Source: RGIG6353 sp964650465 (GTDB lineage: Bacteria > Bacillota > Clostridia > Oscillospirales > SIG627). Taken from it: a stretch of DNA of 23,267 nt. Of this stretch, positions 8,288-16,400 are shown piece after piece; the first letter of the stretch is position 1; the number at the start of each line of letters is the position of its first letter. The notes beneath the pieces were generated by a model. That model had not been told where the DNA came from and made no database searches. It worked only from the letters and a program-made list of their open reading frames with translations. Where the stretch lies: the NCBI GenBank assembly GCA_964650465.1, contig CAZYTA010000040.1, positions 1 to 23,267 of the forward strand, read 5' to 3'. The position numbers and the translations under genes were made by a program.

Positions 8288-8992
8288 TTATGACCAGCGT
8301 CTCTTCTCGTATACTCTTACTGTAAGGAATACAAAAATTGCAGTAATGGAAATATAATACACTATTGAAGAAACATCAAAAATTCCGTATCTGAAATTTA
8401 TATATCTGTCAAGAATTGAAAACCATTTTACAATAACTCTTATAACATCGTTTCCTATGGATGATGAGAAAAGACCGATAAGCAATGTTCCGAGAATTAC
8501 GGCAATTGAGCTGATAGCGGCAATAAACTGGCTTTCTGTGAGCGAGGAAATAAATATACCGATGGCAATAAGGCTGGATGCCACACAGGTAACTCCTATG
8601 AAATTGGAGATTATTTCGGCTGTATTCACAGTTCCGTAGCCGGAAACGGGAATAAGATTAATCAAAGAAATGAGGAAGGTCACTTCAAAAAGTGTAAGGG
8701 CTGCAAAGAATTTTGCCATTATCATTCCCGCAAGCGATACGGGAGAGGTGAGCAATATCTGCTCTGTTTTTGTTCTTCTTTCCTCGCTGAGCAGCTTCAT
8801 TGTAAGAATGGGAATAAGTATAATGAAAAAGAATATCATTATAAAGAAATAGTTTGCAAAGGAAGTAGTGGCGGAAAAAAAGGTGGAAAACCATACGATA
8901 GCACCCGACAGTGCAAGGAAAACCGCCATAAATATGTAGCCGATTGTAGATGTAAAATATGCAGACAATTCTCTTTTATAAATAGCTAACAT
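8288..8992 (-). CDS. ABC-2 type transporter permease (GldF-like)
   Basis: A 234-aa, very hydrophobic protein with about six transmembrane segments. It starts MLAIYKRELSAYF and carries the LLSEERRTKTEQILLTSP stretch typical of the ABC-2 permease subfamily that pairs with GldA/GldG-like partners. Its ATG follows the ATPase stop codon directly (TAAATG). It forms the membrane channel of the cassette with the ATPase encoded upstream. Substrate unknown. The gap to the next gene is filled by repeat copy B. Confidence 0.9.
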   Translation of the reverse strand: MLAIYKRELSAYFTSTIGYIFMAVFLALSGAIVWFSTFFSATTSFANYFFIMIFFFIILIPILTMKLLSEERRTKTEQILLTSPVSLAGMIMAKFFAALTLFEVTFLISLINLIPVSGYGTVNTAEIISNFIGVTCVASSLIAIGIFISSLTESQFIAAISSIAVILGTLLIGLFSSSIGNDVIRVIVKWFSILDRYINFRYGIFDVSSIVYYISITAIFVFLTVRVYEKRRWS

Positions 8993-9937
8993 TTAGTTTG
9001 CCTCCTTTCCCAAAGTAAGGCTTGTGAATATATCCTCCAGAGTAAGACTGACGTTTTCAAGACCCATGAGAGGGATTTTGTTTTCGGATAGCACATTGAA
9101 CAGACTGTATCTTACATCTATTGAAGGGTCAGTATCTATTACAAGCTCGGTAAGGGAATCTTCTGTTTCCTGTGCGGAAGAAACTCCCTGCACTCCGTCA
9201 ACACCGGAAATAGTCTTAATCGCTGTAGCTTTGTCTCGACAGGCAAGCTTTATGCGGTATTTTACAGTACCGGCTGTGTTTGAAAGCAGCTGTGAGGTAG
9301 GAGAGTCGGCAACAATTTTGCCCTTGTTTATTATGACTATTCTGTCACATACTGCCTGCACCTCGGACAGTATATGTGTGGAAAGAATAACAGTGTGCTT
9401 CTTTCCCAGATTTTTTATGAGTGTTCTTATTTCGATTATTTGGTTGGGGTCAAGACCTACTGTGGGTTCGTCAAAAATCAGCACCTTCGGGTCGCCTACA
9501 AGAGCCTGAGCAATGCCTACTCTTTGCTTGTATCCTTTAGACAGATTTTTGATTACTCTGTTTTTTACATTCAGTATGCCTGTCATTTCGCATATTTCCT
9601 GCAGGTGGTCGCGTTTTGGCTGAACAGCACCCTTCAGCTCATATACAAATTTGAGATATTCCATTACTGTCATGTCGAGGTAAAGGGGAGGCTGTTCGGG
9701 GAGAAAGCCTATGTTTTGCTTGGCGTGCTTCGGGTCCTCGAAAATATCTGCGCCATTGATGACAGCAGTACCTGAGGTTGCCGAAAGATAGCCTGTCAGG
9801 ATATTCATGGTTGTACTTTTTCCCGCTCCGTTAGGACCCAGGAAGCCCATTATCTCACCGTCGGAAACCGTGAAGGTAAGATTGTCTACTGCAACCTTGT
9901 CTCCGAAAACCTTGGTAAGAGACTTTATTTCGATCAT
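8993..9937 (-). CDS. ABC transporter ATP-binding protein (GldA-like)
   Basis: A 314-aa ATPase with Walker A GPNGAGKST (residues 34-42), the signature NLSKGYKQRVG, and Walker B plus D-loop VLIFDEPTVGLD; the switch His is in STHILSE. Residues beyond ~220 form the C-terminal extension common in ABC-2 exporters of this class. AGGAGG precedes the ATG at 9937. It is the first gene of the four-gene operon ATPase-permease-GldG-DUF4340. The region upstream is AT-rich and divergent from rnpB; I could not assign a convincing -35/-10 pair for this operon. Confidence 0.93.
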   Translation of the reverse strand: MIEIKSLTKVFGDKVAVDNLTFTVSDGEIMGFLGPNGAGKSTTMNILTGYLSATSGTAVINGADIFEDPKHAKQNIGFLPEQPPLYLDMTVMEYLKFVYELKGAVQPKRDHLQEICEMTGILNVKNRVIKNLSKGYKQRVGIAQALVGDPKVLIFDEPTVGLDPNQIIEIRTLIKNLGKKHTVILSTHILSEVQAVCDRIVIINKGKIVADSPTSQLLSNTAGTVKYRIKLACRDKATAIKTISGVDGVQGVSSAQETEDSLTELVIDTDPSIDVRYSLFNVLSENKIPLMGLENVSLTLEDIFTSLTLGKEAN

Positions 9938-10058
9938 TTTTTATCCTCCTGAATACGATATTCATGCATATAATATCACAGATTTATAAATAAAGTTTGT
10001 ACAAAGATAAAATTATACGAGTATATTATACTATTTTTATTTGATTTTCGCAATACAT

Positions 10059-10087
10059 TTGACAAAATTAAATTTTTGGTTTATAAT
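10059..10087 (+). promoter_or_regulatory. Perfect-consensus promoter of rnpB
   Basis: TTGACA (10059-10064), a 17-nt spacer and TATAAT (10082-10087) match the housekeeping sigma consensus at all 12 positions, giving a start near 10094, about a dozen bases before the P1 helix. The strength suits a highly expressed stable RNA. Confidence 0.92.
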
Positions 10088-10105
10088 ATAATATCGAGAA
10101 GATAT

Positions 10106-10470
10106 ATGACCGAATCGGACGGTCGCGCAGCCATGCCGAAAGGCAGTCTGTGAGGAAAGTCCGGGCTCCGTATGGCAAGGATAGCAGATAACGTCTGCCG
10201 AAGGCGACTTTAGGGAAAGTGCAACAGAAATAAACCGCCGGTATTTTCCGGCAAGGATGGAAAGGCGAGGTAAGAGCTCACCGGTGCGGCGGAGACGTCG
10301 CAGCCATGTAAACCCTATCCGGAGCAACACCGCAAGAGGCGGAGCGAGAGCTCCATATCCGCCTGATAAGACCTCGAAGGTGGCATGAGATGTGCGGCGA
10401 CGCACATTCGAGATAGATGATCGTCTAAGGGGAAACCCGTGGACAGAACCCGGCTTACAGATTCGGTCAT
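10106..10470 (+). ncRNA. rnpB: RNase P RNA (M1-type)
   Basis: The catalytic RNA that removes 5' leaders from tRNA precursors. The diagnostic GAGGAAAGTCCGGGCTCC block is at 10152-10169. The second conserved core, ACAGAACCCGGCTTA, is at 10443-10457. The ends pair as P1: ATGACCGAATC (10106-10116) with GATTCGGTCAT (10460-10470). Internal conserved pieces (GTGCAACAGAAA, AACCCTATCCGGAGCAA, GGGGAAACCC) occur in the right order, and total length is normal. No intrinsic terminator follows, and the ireB start codon lies 31 nt after the P1 3' strand, so the mature 3' end probably arises by processing. Confidence 0.97.
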
Positions 10471-10501
10471 TATTCAAAATAAAGAGAAGGAGAAAAATAA
10501 A

Positions 10502-10765
10502 ATGTCTGTAAAAGAAAACGGAAAAACTATGATGTTTCCTGTTCAGGACCTGCGGGATCGTGAAATGCACGATACACTCTCGACAGTCTACGAAGCGCTT
10601 CGTGCAAAGGGATACGATCCTGTGAATCAGCTCGTGGGTTATTTTATCTCTCAGGATCCCACATATATCACCAATCACAACAATGCGCGTGCTCTTATCC
10701 GTAAGTTAGACCGCGATGAGGTTTTGGCTGCGATGATAAAAACATATCTCGATATAAAGGACTGA
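10502..10765 (+). CDS. ireB: IreB family regulatory phosphoprotein (UPF0297)
   Basis: An 87-aa protein almost entirely made of the conserved family: FPVQDLRDREMHDTLSTVYEAL, GYDPVNQLVGYFISQDP and ARALIRKLDRDEV. In Enterococcus faecalis IreB is phosphorylated by the PASTA kinase IreK on N-terminal Thr residues and modulates envelope stress and cephalosporin resistance; here the candidate positions are S2 and T9. The ATG at 10502 with GGAG upstream is chosen. An in-frame start at 10439 would begin inside the RNase P RNA and is rejected. It is probably co-transcribed with rnpB upstream and the 96-aa gene downstream. In many Firmicutes it neighbours alaS and ruvX, which are absent here. Confidence 0.95.
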   Translation: MSVKENGKTMMFPVQDLRDREMHDTLSTVYEALRAKGYDPVNQLVGYFISQDPTYITNHNNARALIRKLDRDEVLAAMIKTYLDIKD

Positions 10766-10787
10766 CAATAAAACTCGGAGGAATATT

Positions 10788-11078
10788 ATGGCTAATACTA
10801 TCGTGGAAGGATACTCTGTTTATAAGGATAAGCCCTTAGTAAAAAAGGACAATATTATTTGCTACGGCGACCCCTCTGATAAGGCGGTGCTGGTGCTTAC
10901 AGTGCTCACTTTTAAAGAGGTACACGGCGAACAGGTACCCAATGACATTCTCATTCAGGTGCAGAGCACCGACAAAAACCTGCCCATTGTTGAGAGATCT
11001 CTCAAGCAGGGTATGAAGAAGGGACTTTTCGAAGCCCTTGATTACGGAATTTCATGGCTTAACAATGCTTTGCAATGA
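10788..11078 (+). CDS. Small uncharacterised protein in the ireB operon
   Basis: A 96-aa acidic, soluble protein I do not recognise. It begins MANTIVEGYSVYKDKPLV, has a central beta-rich stretch (KAVLVLTVLTF), and ends in a helix around LFEALDYGISWL. It has no signal peptide, membrane helix or Cys-rich motif. It starts 22 nt after ireB with a clear GGAGGA (10777-10782) and is followed by repeat copy C and a strong terminator, so it is a real, translated gene of the ireB operon. The location suggests, without proof, a role linked to IreB or envelope signalling. Confidence 0.8.
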   Translation: MANTIVEGYSVYKDKPLVKKDNIICYGDPSDKAVLVLTVLTFKEVHGEQVPNDILIQVQSTDKNLPIVERSLKQGMKKGLFEALDYGISWLNNALQ

Positions 11079-11080
11079 AA

Positions 11081-11180
11081 AAAGCGGCTGGCATCCGCCG
11101 GCAATTCTCGCCTATCATAGCCTATTTATGTATCCAAACAAAGCAAAACGGCGAGGCTCATTTAATGCAATTTCTTAGGA
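11081..11180 (-). repeat. Intergenic modular repeat, copy C (long form)
   Basis: Read on the minus strand it runs CTAAGAAATTGCAT, CTCGCCGTTTTGC, TTTGTTTGG, an AT-rich part and GGCGAGAATTGCC, block for block like copy B. On the plus-strand side it starts AAAGCGGCTGGCATCCGCCGG, a sequence repeated in copy D. It sits between the stop codon of the 96-aa gene and the operon terminator. Confidence 0.7.
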
Positions 11181-11183
11181 TAT

Positions 11184-11212
11184 GAAAAAGCTGTCTGTCA
11201 GACAGCTTTTTC
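11184..11212 (+). terminator. Terminator of the rnpB-ireB operon
   Basis: A perfect inverted repeat, GAAAAAGCTGTCT with AGACAGCTTTTTC around a 3-nt centre, followed by ATTTT. Because rnpB has no terminator of its own, this is likely the end of the whole rnpB-ireB-96aa transcript. Confidence 0.85.
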
Positions 11213-11214
11213 AT

Positions 11215-11251
11215 TTTAAGAGACATTTTTTTGATAAAATTGTCTCTTAAA
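11215..11251. promoter_or_regulatory. Candidate operator palindrome upstream of the propeller/aldolase operon
   Basis: Perfect 11-bp arms TTTAAGAGACA (11215-11225) and TGTCTCTTAAA (11241-11251) are separated by 15 AT-rich bases. A third half-site, AAAGACA, starts right at the end of the second arm. The palindrome ends just before the candidate -35, where a regulator of the operon could bind. It could alternatively act as a hairpin. Confidence 0.45.
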
Positions 11252-11255
11252 GACA

Positions 11256-11284
11256 TTGTTTTTTGAGTTTATATGTGTTATTCT
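11256..11284 (+). promoter_or_regulatory. Candidate promoter of the propeller/aldolase operon
   Basis: TTGTTT (11256-11261), a 17-nt spacer and TATTCT (11279-11284). Both hexamers are imperfect, as expected for a regulated promoter. The resulting leader of ~75 nt would contain repeat copy D with its GCGGAT-agc-ATCCGC hairpin. Confidence 0.4.
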
Positions 11285-11295
11285 AAGGAAAAACA

Positions 11296-11344
11296 AGAAA
11301 GCGGATAGCATCCGCGGGGGTTGTTTTCAAGAAATTTTCTATAA
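11296..11344 (-). repeat. Intergenic modular repeat, copy D (internally shortened)
   Basis: On the plus strand GAAAGCGGATAGCATCCGC matches the edge of copy C. After a G-run it goes straight to TTGTTTTCAAGAAATTTTCTATA, the reverse of copy B's TATAGGAAATTCCTCGAAAACAA edge. The central blocks of B and C are missing. It lies in the leader of the propeller gene. Confidence 0.55.
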
Positions 11345-11364
11345 AACAAAGAAGGGAGTTTATT

Positions 11365-12456
11365 ATGAAAATTATACCGATAAAGCCCTTGCAAACTGTA
11401 ATGGAAAACCCGTCAAGCCGTCATAATTATTTTGGTTGGCCTACGGTTACAAGGCTGAAAAACGGCAGAATTGCCGCTGTAGCTTCAGGCTACAGACTGG
11501 AGCATGTTTGTCCTTTTGGTAAAACCGTAATTACCTATTCCGATAACGAGGGCGAGACATATACCTGCCCTGCGCCTGTTATAGATACTGTGCTTGATGA
11601 CAGAGACGGAGGAATCATGTCTTTCGGGGAAAGCGGAGTTATTGTTGTTTCCTTTAACAATACTGTTGAATTTCAAAAGAAATACTGTCAGTATACACCT
11701 AATACCGCATCGTACAGACAGGCGTACCTTGACCTGCTGACCCCTGAGGAGGAGGCGCGGGATATTGGTGCAACATTTAAGATAAGCTATGATAACGGAG
11801 TGACTTTTTCTCAACTTTATAAAAGCCCTGTTACATCACCTCACGGTCCATGTGAGCTGGATGACGGTACCGTTCTTTGGGTTGGTTCCGTTTATGGCTC
11901 AAAGGATGGCGTGGAAAATCAAATTCAGGCGTGGAGCATTGACACCGAAAACGGCAAAATGAAAAAGGTTGGCGAGATACCGCAAGTAACCGATAAAGGT
12001 ACGGCATTTCCCTGTGAACCTCACGCAATAAGCCTTGGCGGAGGCAAAGTAATCTGCCATATCAGGGTATGCGGACCGGATATAGGCGGAAACAATGTGT
12101 TCACCACATATCAGTCAATGTCCGAGGACTACGGAAAAACGTGGTCAAAGCCCGAAATGCTGTTGGCTGTTGAGGGCGGAGCGCCTGCACATCTTTTGAA
12201 GCATTCCTCGGGAACACTTATCTCGGTATACGGCTACAGGCTTGCCCCCTTTGGAGTGAAGGCAATGTTCAGCTTTGACGACGGCAAGACTTGGGATACC
12301 GACCATGATATTTATGTAAACGGCGTAAATCTTGACCTTGGTTACCCGTCAAGCATTGAGTTGGATGACGGAAGCATAATGACTGTTTTCTATGCTCACA
12401 AGGCATCGGGAGAGCCTGCAACCATATTGCAGCAGAAATGGAGATTTGAAAAATGA
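11365..12456 (+). CDS. Cytosolic Asp-box beta-propeller of the sialidase superfamily
   Basis: A 363-aa protein with no signal peptide. Four Asp boxes (S-x-D-x-G-x-T-F/W type) are visible at residues 59-66, 141-148, 253-260 and 303-310, the mark of the six-bladed sialidase/BNR fold. The N-terminal FRIP/YRIP motif that supplies an arginine of the sialate triad in GH33 enzymes is not found; the equivalent stretch reads NYFGWPTV, followed by SGYRLEHVCPFG. It may therefore be a divergent sialidase or act on a related substrate. The ATG at 11365 has AAGGGAG upstream, and the stop overlaps the aldolase gene (ATGA). The tight link to an N-acetylneuraminate-lyase-like aldolase supports a sialic-acid-related role. 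Confidence 0.8.
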   Translation: MKIIPIKPLQTVMENPSSRHNYFGWPTVTRLKNGRIAAVASGYRLEHVCPFGKTVITYSDNEGETYTCPAPVIDTVLDDRDGGIMSFGESGVIVVSFNNTVEFQKKYCQYTPNTASYRQAYLDLLTPEEEARDIGATFKISYDNGVTFSQLYKSPVTSPHGPCELDDGTVLWVGSVYGSKDGVENQIQAWSIDTENGKMKKVGEIPQVTDKGTAFPCEPHAISLGGGKVICHIRVCGPDIGGNNVFTTYQSMSEDYGKTWSKPEMLLAVEGGAPAHLLKHSSGTLISVYGYRLAPFGVKAMFSFDDGKTWDTDHDIYVNGVNLDLGYPSSIELDDGSIMTVFYAHKASGEPATILQQKWRFEK

Positions 12457-13340
12457 GCTATCAAAAATTTACAGGCATAATGCCTGCTCTTGTTACTCCT
12501 CTTACAACGGACGAAAAAATTAATGTTGATGTACTCGAAAAGCTGATAAATTATCTCATTGATAAAAAAGCCGACGGCTTTTATATCGGCGGTGCAACAG
12601 GGGAAGGACTTGCTCTTAAACCCTCGGAAAGACGTGTGCTTGCCGAAGAAAGTGTTCGTATTATAGGAGGCAGAAAGCCTTCGATAATACAAATTGCCTC
12701 TACCGATTACAACGAGGCAATTGAGCTTGCAAAGCATGCCGAAGCTGTTGGCGCAGATGCTGTTTCCGCTACTCCTCCGTTGTTTTTTGCATATGACGAG
12801 GACGATATTTACAATTATTACAAGGGACTTGCAAATGCGGTACACATTCCCCTTATTATTTATTACAACCCTGCCGCAGGCTTTACCGTAAATGCCAAGT
12901 TTGCCGCCAGAGCCTTTGAGGTTGATAACATCACGGGCATCAAATGGACAAGCTCGGACTATTTCCAGATGATGCTTCTAAAGGATATGACACACGGAGA
13001 GATGAACATTATCAACGGTCCCGACGAAATGCTTCTTATGGGACTTAATGCAGGTGCAGACGGCGGAATCGGCACTACATATAATTTTATGATAGATATT
13101 ATTCGAGGAGTGTGGGATAATTTCCATGCAGGAGATATCGAAAAGGCAAGAGAATATCAGATTCGTGCCGCCAAGATTATCTTTCCTCTCCTTAAGTACA
13201 AGGGAATTCCCGTAACAAAGGTCATCCTTGAAAAAATGGGCTTTGAGGTGGGTTATCCCACATATCCCATGAAGCATTATTCCCAACAGCAGAAGGAAGA
13301 GATACTTACGGCAATGCGTGAAGCCGGTCTTGAGATTTAA
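12453..13340 (+). CDS. N-acetylneuraminate lyase-like aldolase (DapA/NanA family)
   Basis: A 295-aa class I aldolase of the DHDPS/NAL family. The Schiff-base lysine is K164 in TGIKWTSSDYFQM, the catalytic tyrosine is in IIYYNP (Y137/Y138), and the carboxylate-binding loop is GGATGEG (residues 46-52). The GxK[YW]TSSD pattern and YYNPA favour N-acetylneuraminate lyase (Neu5Ac to ManNAc + pyruvate) over dihydrodipicolinate synthase, but another keto-acid sugar is possible. It starts within the stop codon of the propeller gene (ATGA), so the two are co-translated. No nanE or nanK is nearby, so any ManNAc would be processed by genes elsewhere. Confidence 0.85.
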   Translation: MSYQKFTGIMPALVTPLTTDEKINVDVLEKLINYLIDKKADGFYIGGATGEGLALKPSERRVLAEESVRIIGGRKPSIIQIASTDYNEAIELAKHAEAVGADAVSATPPLFFAYDEDDIYNYYKGLANAVHIPLIIYYNPAAGFTVNAKFAARAFEVDNITGIKWTSSDYFQMMLLKDMTHGEMNIINGPDEMLLMGLNAGADGGIGTTYNFMIDIIRGVWDNFHAGDIEKAREYQIRAAKIIFPLLKYKGIPVTKVILEKMGFEVGYPTYPMKHYSQQQKEEILTAMREAGLEI

Positions 13341-13354
13341 TTTTCAAATACCAC

Positions 13355-13384
13355 TTTACAAACAGGTATGTTTTATGTTAAAAT
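13355..13384 (+). promoter_or_regulatory. Candidate promoter of the 1525-aa secreted protein gene
   Basis: TTTACA (13355-13360), an 18-nt spacer and TAAAAT (13379-13384) lie just after the aldolase gene. If active, transcripts begin near 13391 and carry the hairpin at 13421-13446 in their leader. Confidence 0.4.
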
Positions 13385-13420
13385 GTTATCAACCCGAAAG
13401 CAAAGCTTCCGAGTTGACAA

Positions 13421-13446
13421 AAAAGGAAGCCCCAAGGCTTCCTTTT
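13421..13446 (+). terminator. Intrinsic terminator / possible attenuator
   Basis: AAAAGGAAGCC and GGCTTCCTTTT (11 bp including the A/T base) flank a CCAA loop, with TTTTGCTTT after the GC part. It ends the propeller-aldolase transcript. It also lies only 7 nt before the ribosome site of the next gene, and GCTTCC at 13405-13410 can pair with the 5' arm instead, giving an alternative fold. Confidence 0.75.
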
Positions 13447-13465
13447 GCTTTACAGGAGGATAACA

Positions 13466-16400
13466 ATGAAGAAATTACTGGCAATCTTAACAGCTTTTGT
13501 TCTTTTGTTTGCCACTGCCAAGGCAAAGACCGTTGATTATGAAAGCGATTTTTACAGCGGCAAGGAGCTTGTTCTTGCAAGCTTTAACGGTACAAAGCCG
13601 TTTTTTGCCGATTCTGCCAATCCGAAGGCGGTGGAGGAAGCCTGTTACCGTCTTGGCGAAAATGCCTCCTTGCTTGGTCTGAAATATGTCAGCTTTCTCG
13701 GCAATATGTCATCGGGTGCCAATTTTATGTACAAGGACATTATTCCGCAAGGCGGAACACACGATGACCTTTATGCCGCCAATATAAATGACACGGAATG
13801 GAAGCGTGATTTCCTGTCGCTTAAGGAAACTGCATCGATACTTACGGACATGGGGCTGTCTTACGGTGTTTCGTTGGGAATTAACGATTATTGCGGAAAC
13901 GGTTATGATAGGCGCAACCATTTACAGACGGTTTTCGAAATGACCGATTTTTTGGGAGAATCGAATTATGCCTGCGAGGAATATGACATCAACAACTTTG
14001 CTGTTATTATTCCTGTGGGAAAGGTAAAATACATAGTATACCAGCTTGAAGCTTTTCCGAGAGCCGCAACGCTTGCATGGTTTGATGGCGTTCAGGCAAA
14101 GCACTCTGACAAGCGTGCTGTTGTATTTACCACATCGCTTACAGATTCCACAGGCACACTGTATACTCAGCATGACTGGACAATAACAAATTGGCTTGAG
14201 GTTTATCTGCAATACAATTCCAAGCTTACAACAAATCTTCTTCACAACGATAAGCCTCATGACGGAGACCAGCTGTGGAAGGACTCCTTTTCAAAATGGG
14301 ACAACCTTCTGTGTGTTATTACTTCAAATGCAGCAGTGGGTACAAATATAGTGACAAGCACGCTGACAAACAGTAACGGTTATGATGTTCTTGCAGTTGT
14401 TGCCAATCTTGAAGGCGGATACGGAAACAAAGGGAGTGCCTTTCCGCTTATTATCAGAATTTCAGAAGATAACAGGACTGTAGACCTGAGATACATGGAT
14501 ACTGACAGCCGAAACAACGGTTATGTCAGCGAGTCCGTTACAAGGGTTACTCTTTCAAGAATTGCCGACCTTCCCGAACCCGATCCGGTAACTCTGCTTC
14601 CGAAGGTACAAAAGCAGATGAGCGGCTTAAACAAAGCGTACATCAACGGCTATGCGGGAAACCTTTTCAAGCCAAACGATAATATGACAAGAGCCGAAGC
14701 GTGTACTATTTTTGCAAGGCTTCTTGCGGGAACACAGATTATTCCCGACGGCTATACTACAAGCTTTACAGATGTAAAAGAGGATGATTGGTTTTACAAT
14801 GCCATAGCTTATCTGGAGGAAATGGGGTATTTTTACACATATACATCCAAGGCATATAGACCGAATGATAAGATAACCAGAGCAGAGTTTGTGGAGCTTG
14901 CATATTTTGCATCACAGCTTGAAGTATCTCCAGGGGTGTCGTTCACGGATGTTACTCCTTCAGACAGGTATTATGATGCTATTGTCGCCGCCGCGGCAAC
15001 AGGTTTGGTAAACGGCTACGGAGACGGTACCTTCAAGCCTCACAATACTATAACAAGAGCCGAGGTGGTGACGGTAATTAACCGTCTTTTGGGCATTGCA
15101 GCAAACGAAAAAACAGTTGACAAGGAACATCTTGCCACGGTATTTTCGGATATCGCGGGACATTGGGGGGAATATCAGATACTTATGGCTTCCAACAGTA
15201 ATGTAAACAGTAAATACTATTATGCTGCTGACCTTACTTGCCTTACGGAGAAAAACGGTGAAATTTCCTTTGAAACAGACTACATAAAGGTAGTTGTTTC
15301 AAAGGGCGGAAAGGTGTCTCAGATAATAAATAAGATAACAGACGAGGATATAAATGCACCTTCGGCAAATCCTTGGTTTACCTATATTCTCAGCTCTTCG
15401 GATGCGGTTGTTCAGCCACAGAAGGCAGAGCTTGACGGCGGAAGAATGAAGGTGACCTACAAAAACGGAACGGTTGCATATTTCATAATTGAAACAAAGA
15501 AGGACCACTTTACCGTAACACTTGATACGGCATTACCTTCTGCTGTCAACGGAGTTGTTTTCTGCAATTTAGCTATAGATGCACGCTGGGCACTGGATGA
15601 CGGCACCTCATACGGTATATCCGGAGTGCCTATGACAACTACAGTTAATAACCATTTTTATCCGGGAGGAATATCAAAGGCTGTAAGAGGTACTGTGTAT
15701 ACCTATCTCGGTGTACCTACGGTAGGCGCAAAGCTTGGAGTGGCATTTTCCAAGATGACCGAGCACAGAGAGCACCTGAAGAGCATTGCTGATGAAATTG
15801 ACCCTTTGGAGGGGTTGACAAATACCCACGGAGGACCTTTTGCCTATGACCATGCGGATATGTTCGGCGATTATGTTATTACATACAGCGGACTTACACC
15901 CGAGGTTGCCTCGGAGACAGCAAAGCTTGCAAAGCAGTACAGCATTGAGCAGATAGATGTTATTCAAGGCAACAATTTTATAACTGCCGATTTCAATTTT
16001 ATCGGAGCGAGAACAGAGGAAGAAAAGAAAAACGGAGCTTTTATCAGCGCTAAGACCTTTAAAGAAAGAATAGGTGACAAGGTGAGAGCCGAGGGGATTC
16101 AGCTGGGACTCCACACATATTCCTCAATAATTCCCGTAACTGCCACAAATATTCTTTCTAACCCCAAGTGGCAGAAGCAGATTTGTTACAATGAGAAGAC
16201 TTACACCCTTCGCGGAGACCTATCAAGATTCAGAACCAACATAAAGACCAACGAGGATGCTTCGGGCTTTGTTGTTGACATCAACGCAGTGCCGTGGAAT
16301 AATATACATACAAAATATATCCTCATTGACGAAGAAATAATTCTTGTACAGGGAGGCTCCTCATCGGGATTCCTCAATGTCAAGAGAGGACAGCTGGGCA

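Noticed and set aside
9938..10058. Promoter of the ABC/Gld operon
   Set aside because: The AT-rich stretch contains several weak -10-like hexamers (for example TATTAT), but none has a credible -35 at proper spacing, so I do not assign one.
10439..10501. Earlier start for ireB
   Set aside because: It would begin inside the conserved 3' core of rnpB; the ATG at 10502 has a proper ribosome site and gives the family's normal length.
10037..10678. A 213-codon minus-strand open frame covering rnpB and part of ireB
   Set aside because: It runs antisense through the RNase P RNA and a conserved protein gene; the length is a by-product of RNA gene composition.
8195..11344. Insertion sequence or CRISPR array as the source of the intergenic repeats
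   Set aside because: There is no transposase, no regular spacer pattern and no target-site duplications that I could see; copies are short, dispersed and mosaic.
13411..13442. TTGACA at 13414-13419 as the -35 of the 1525-aa gene
   Set aside because: No acceptable -10 hexamer lies 16-18 nt downstream; the position is inside the terminator stem.
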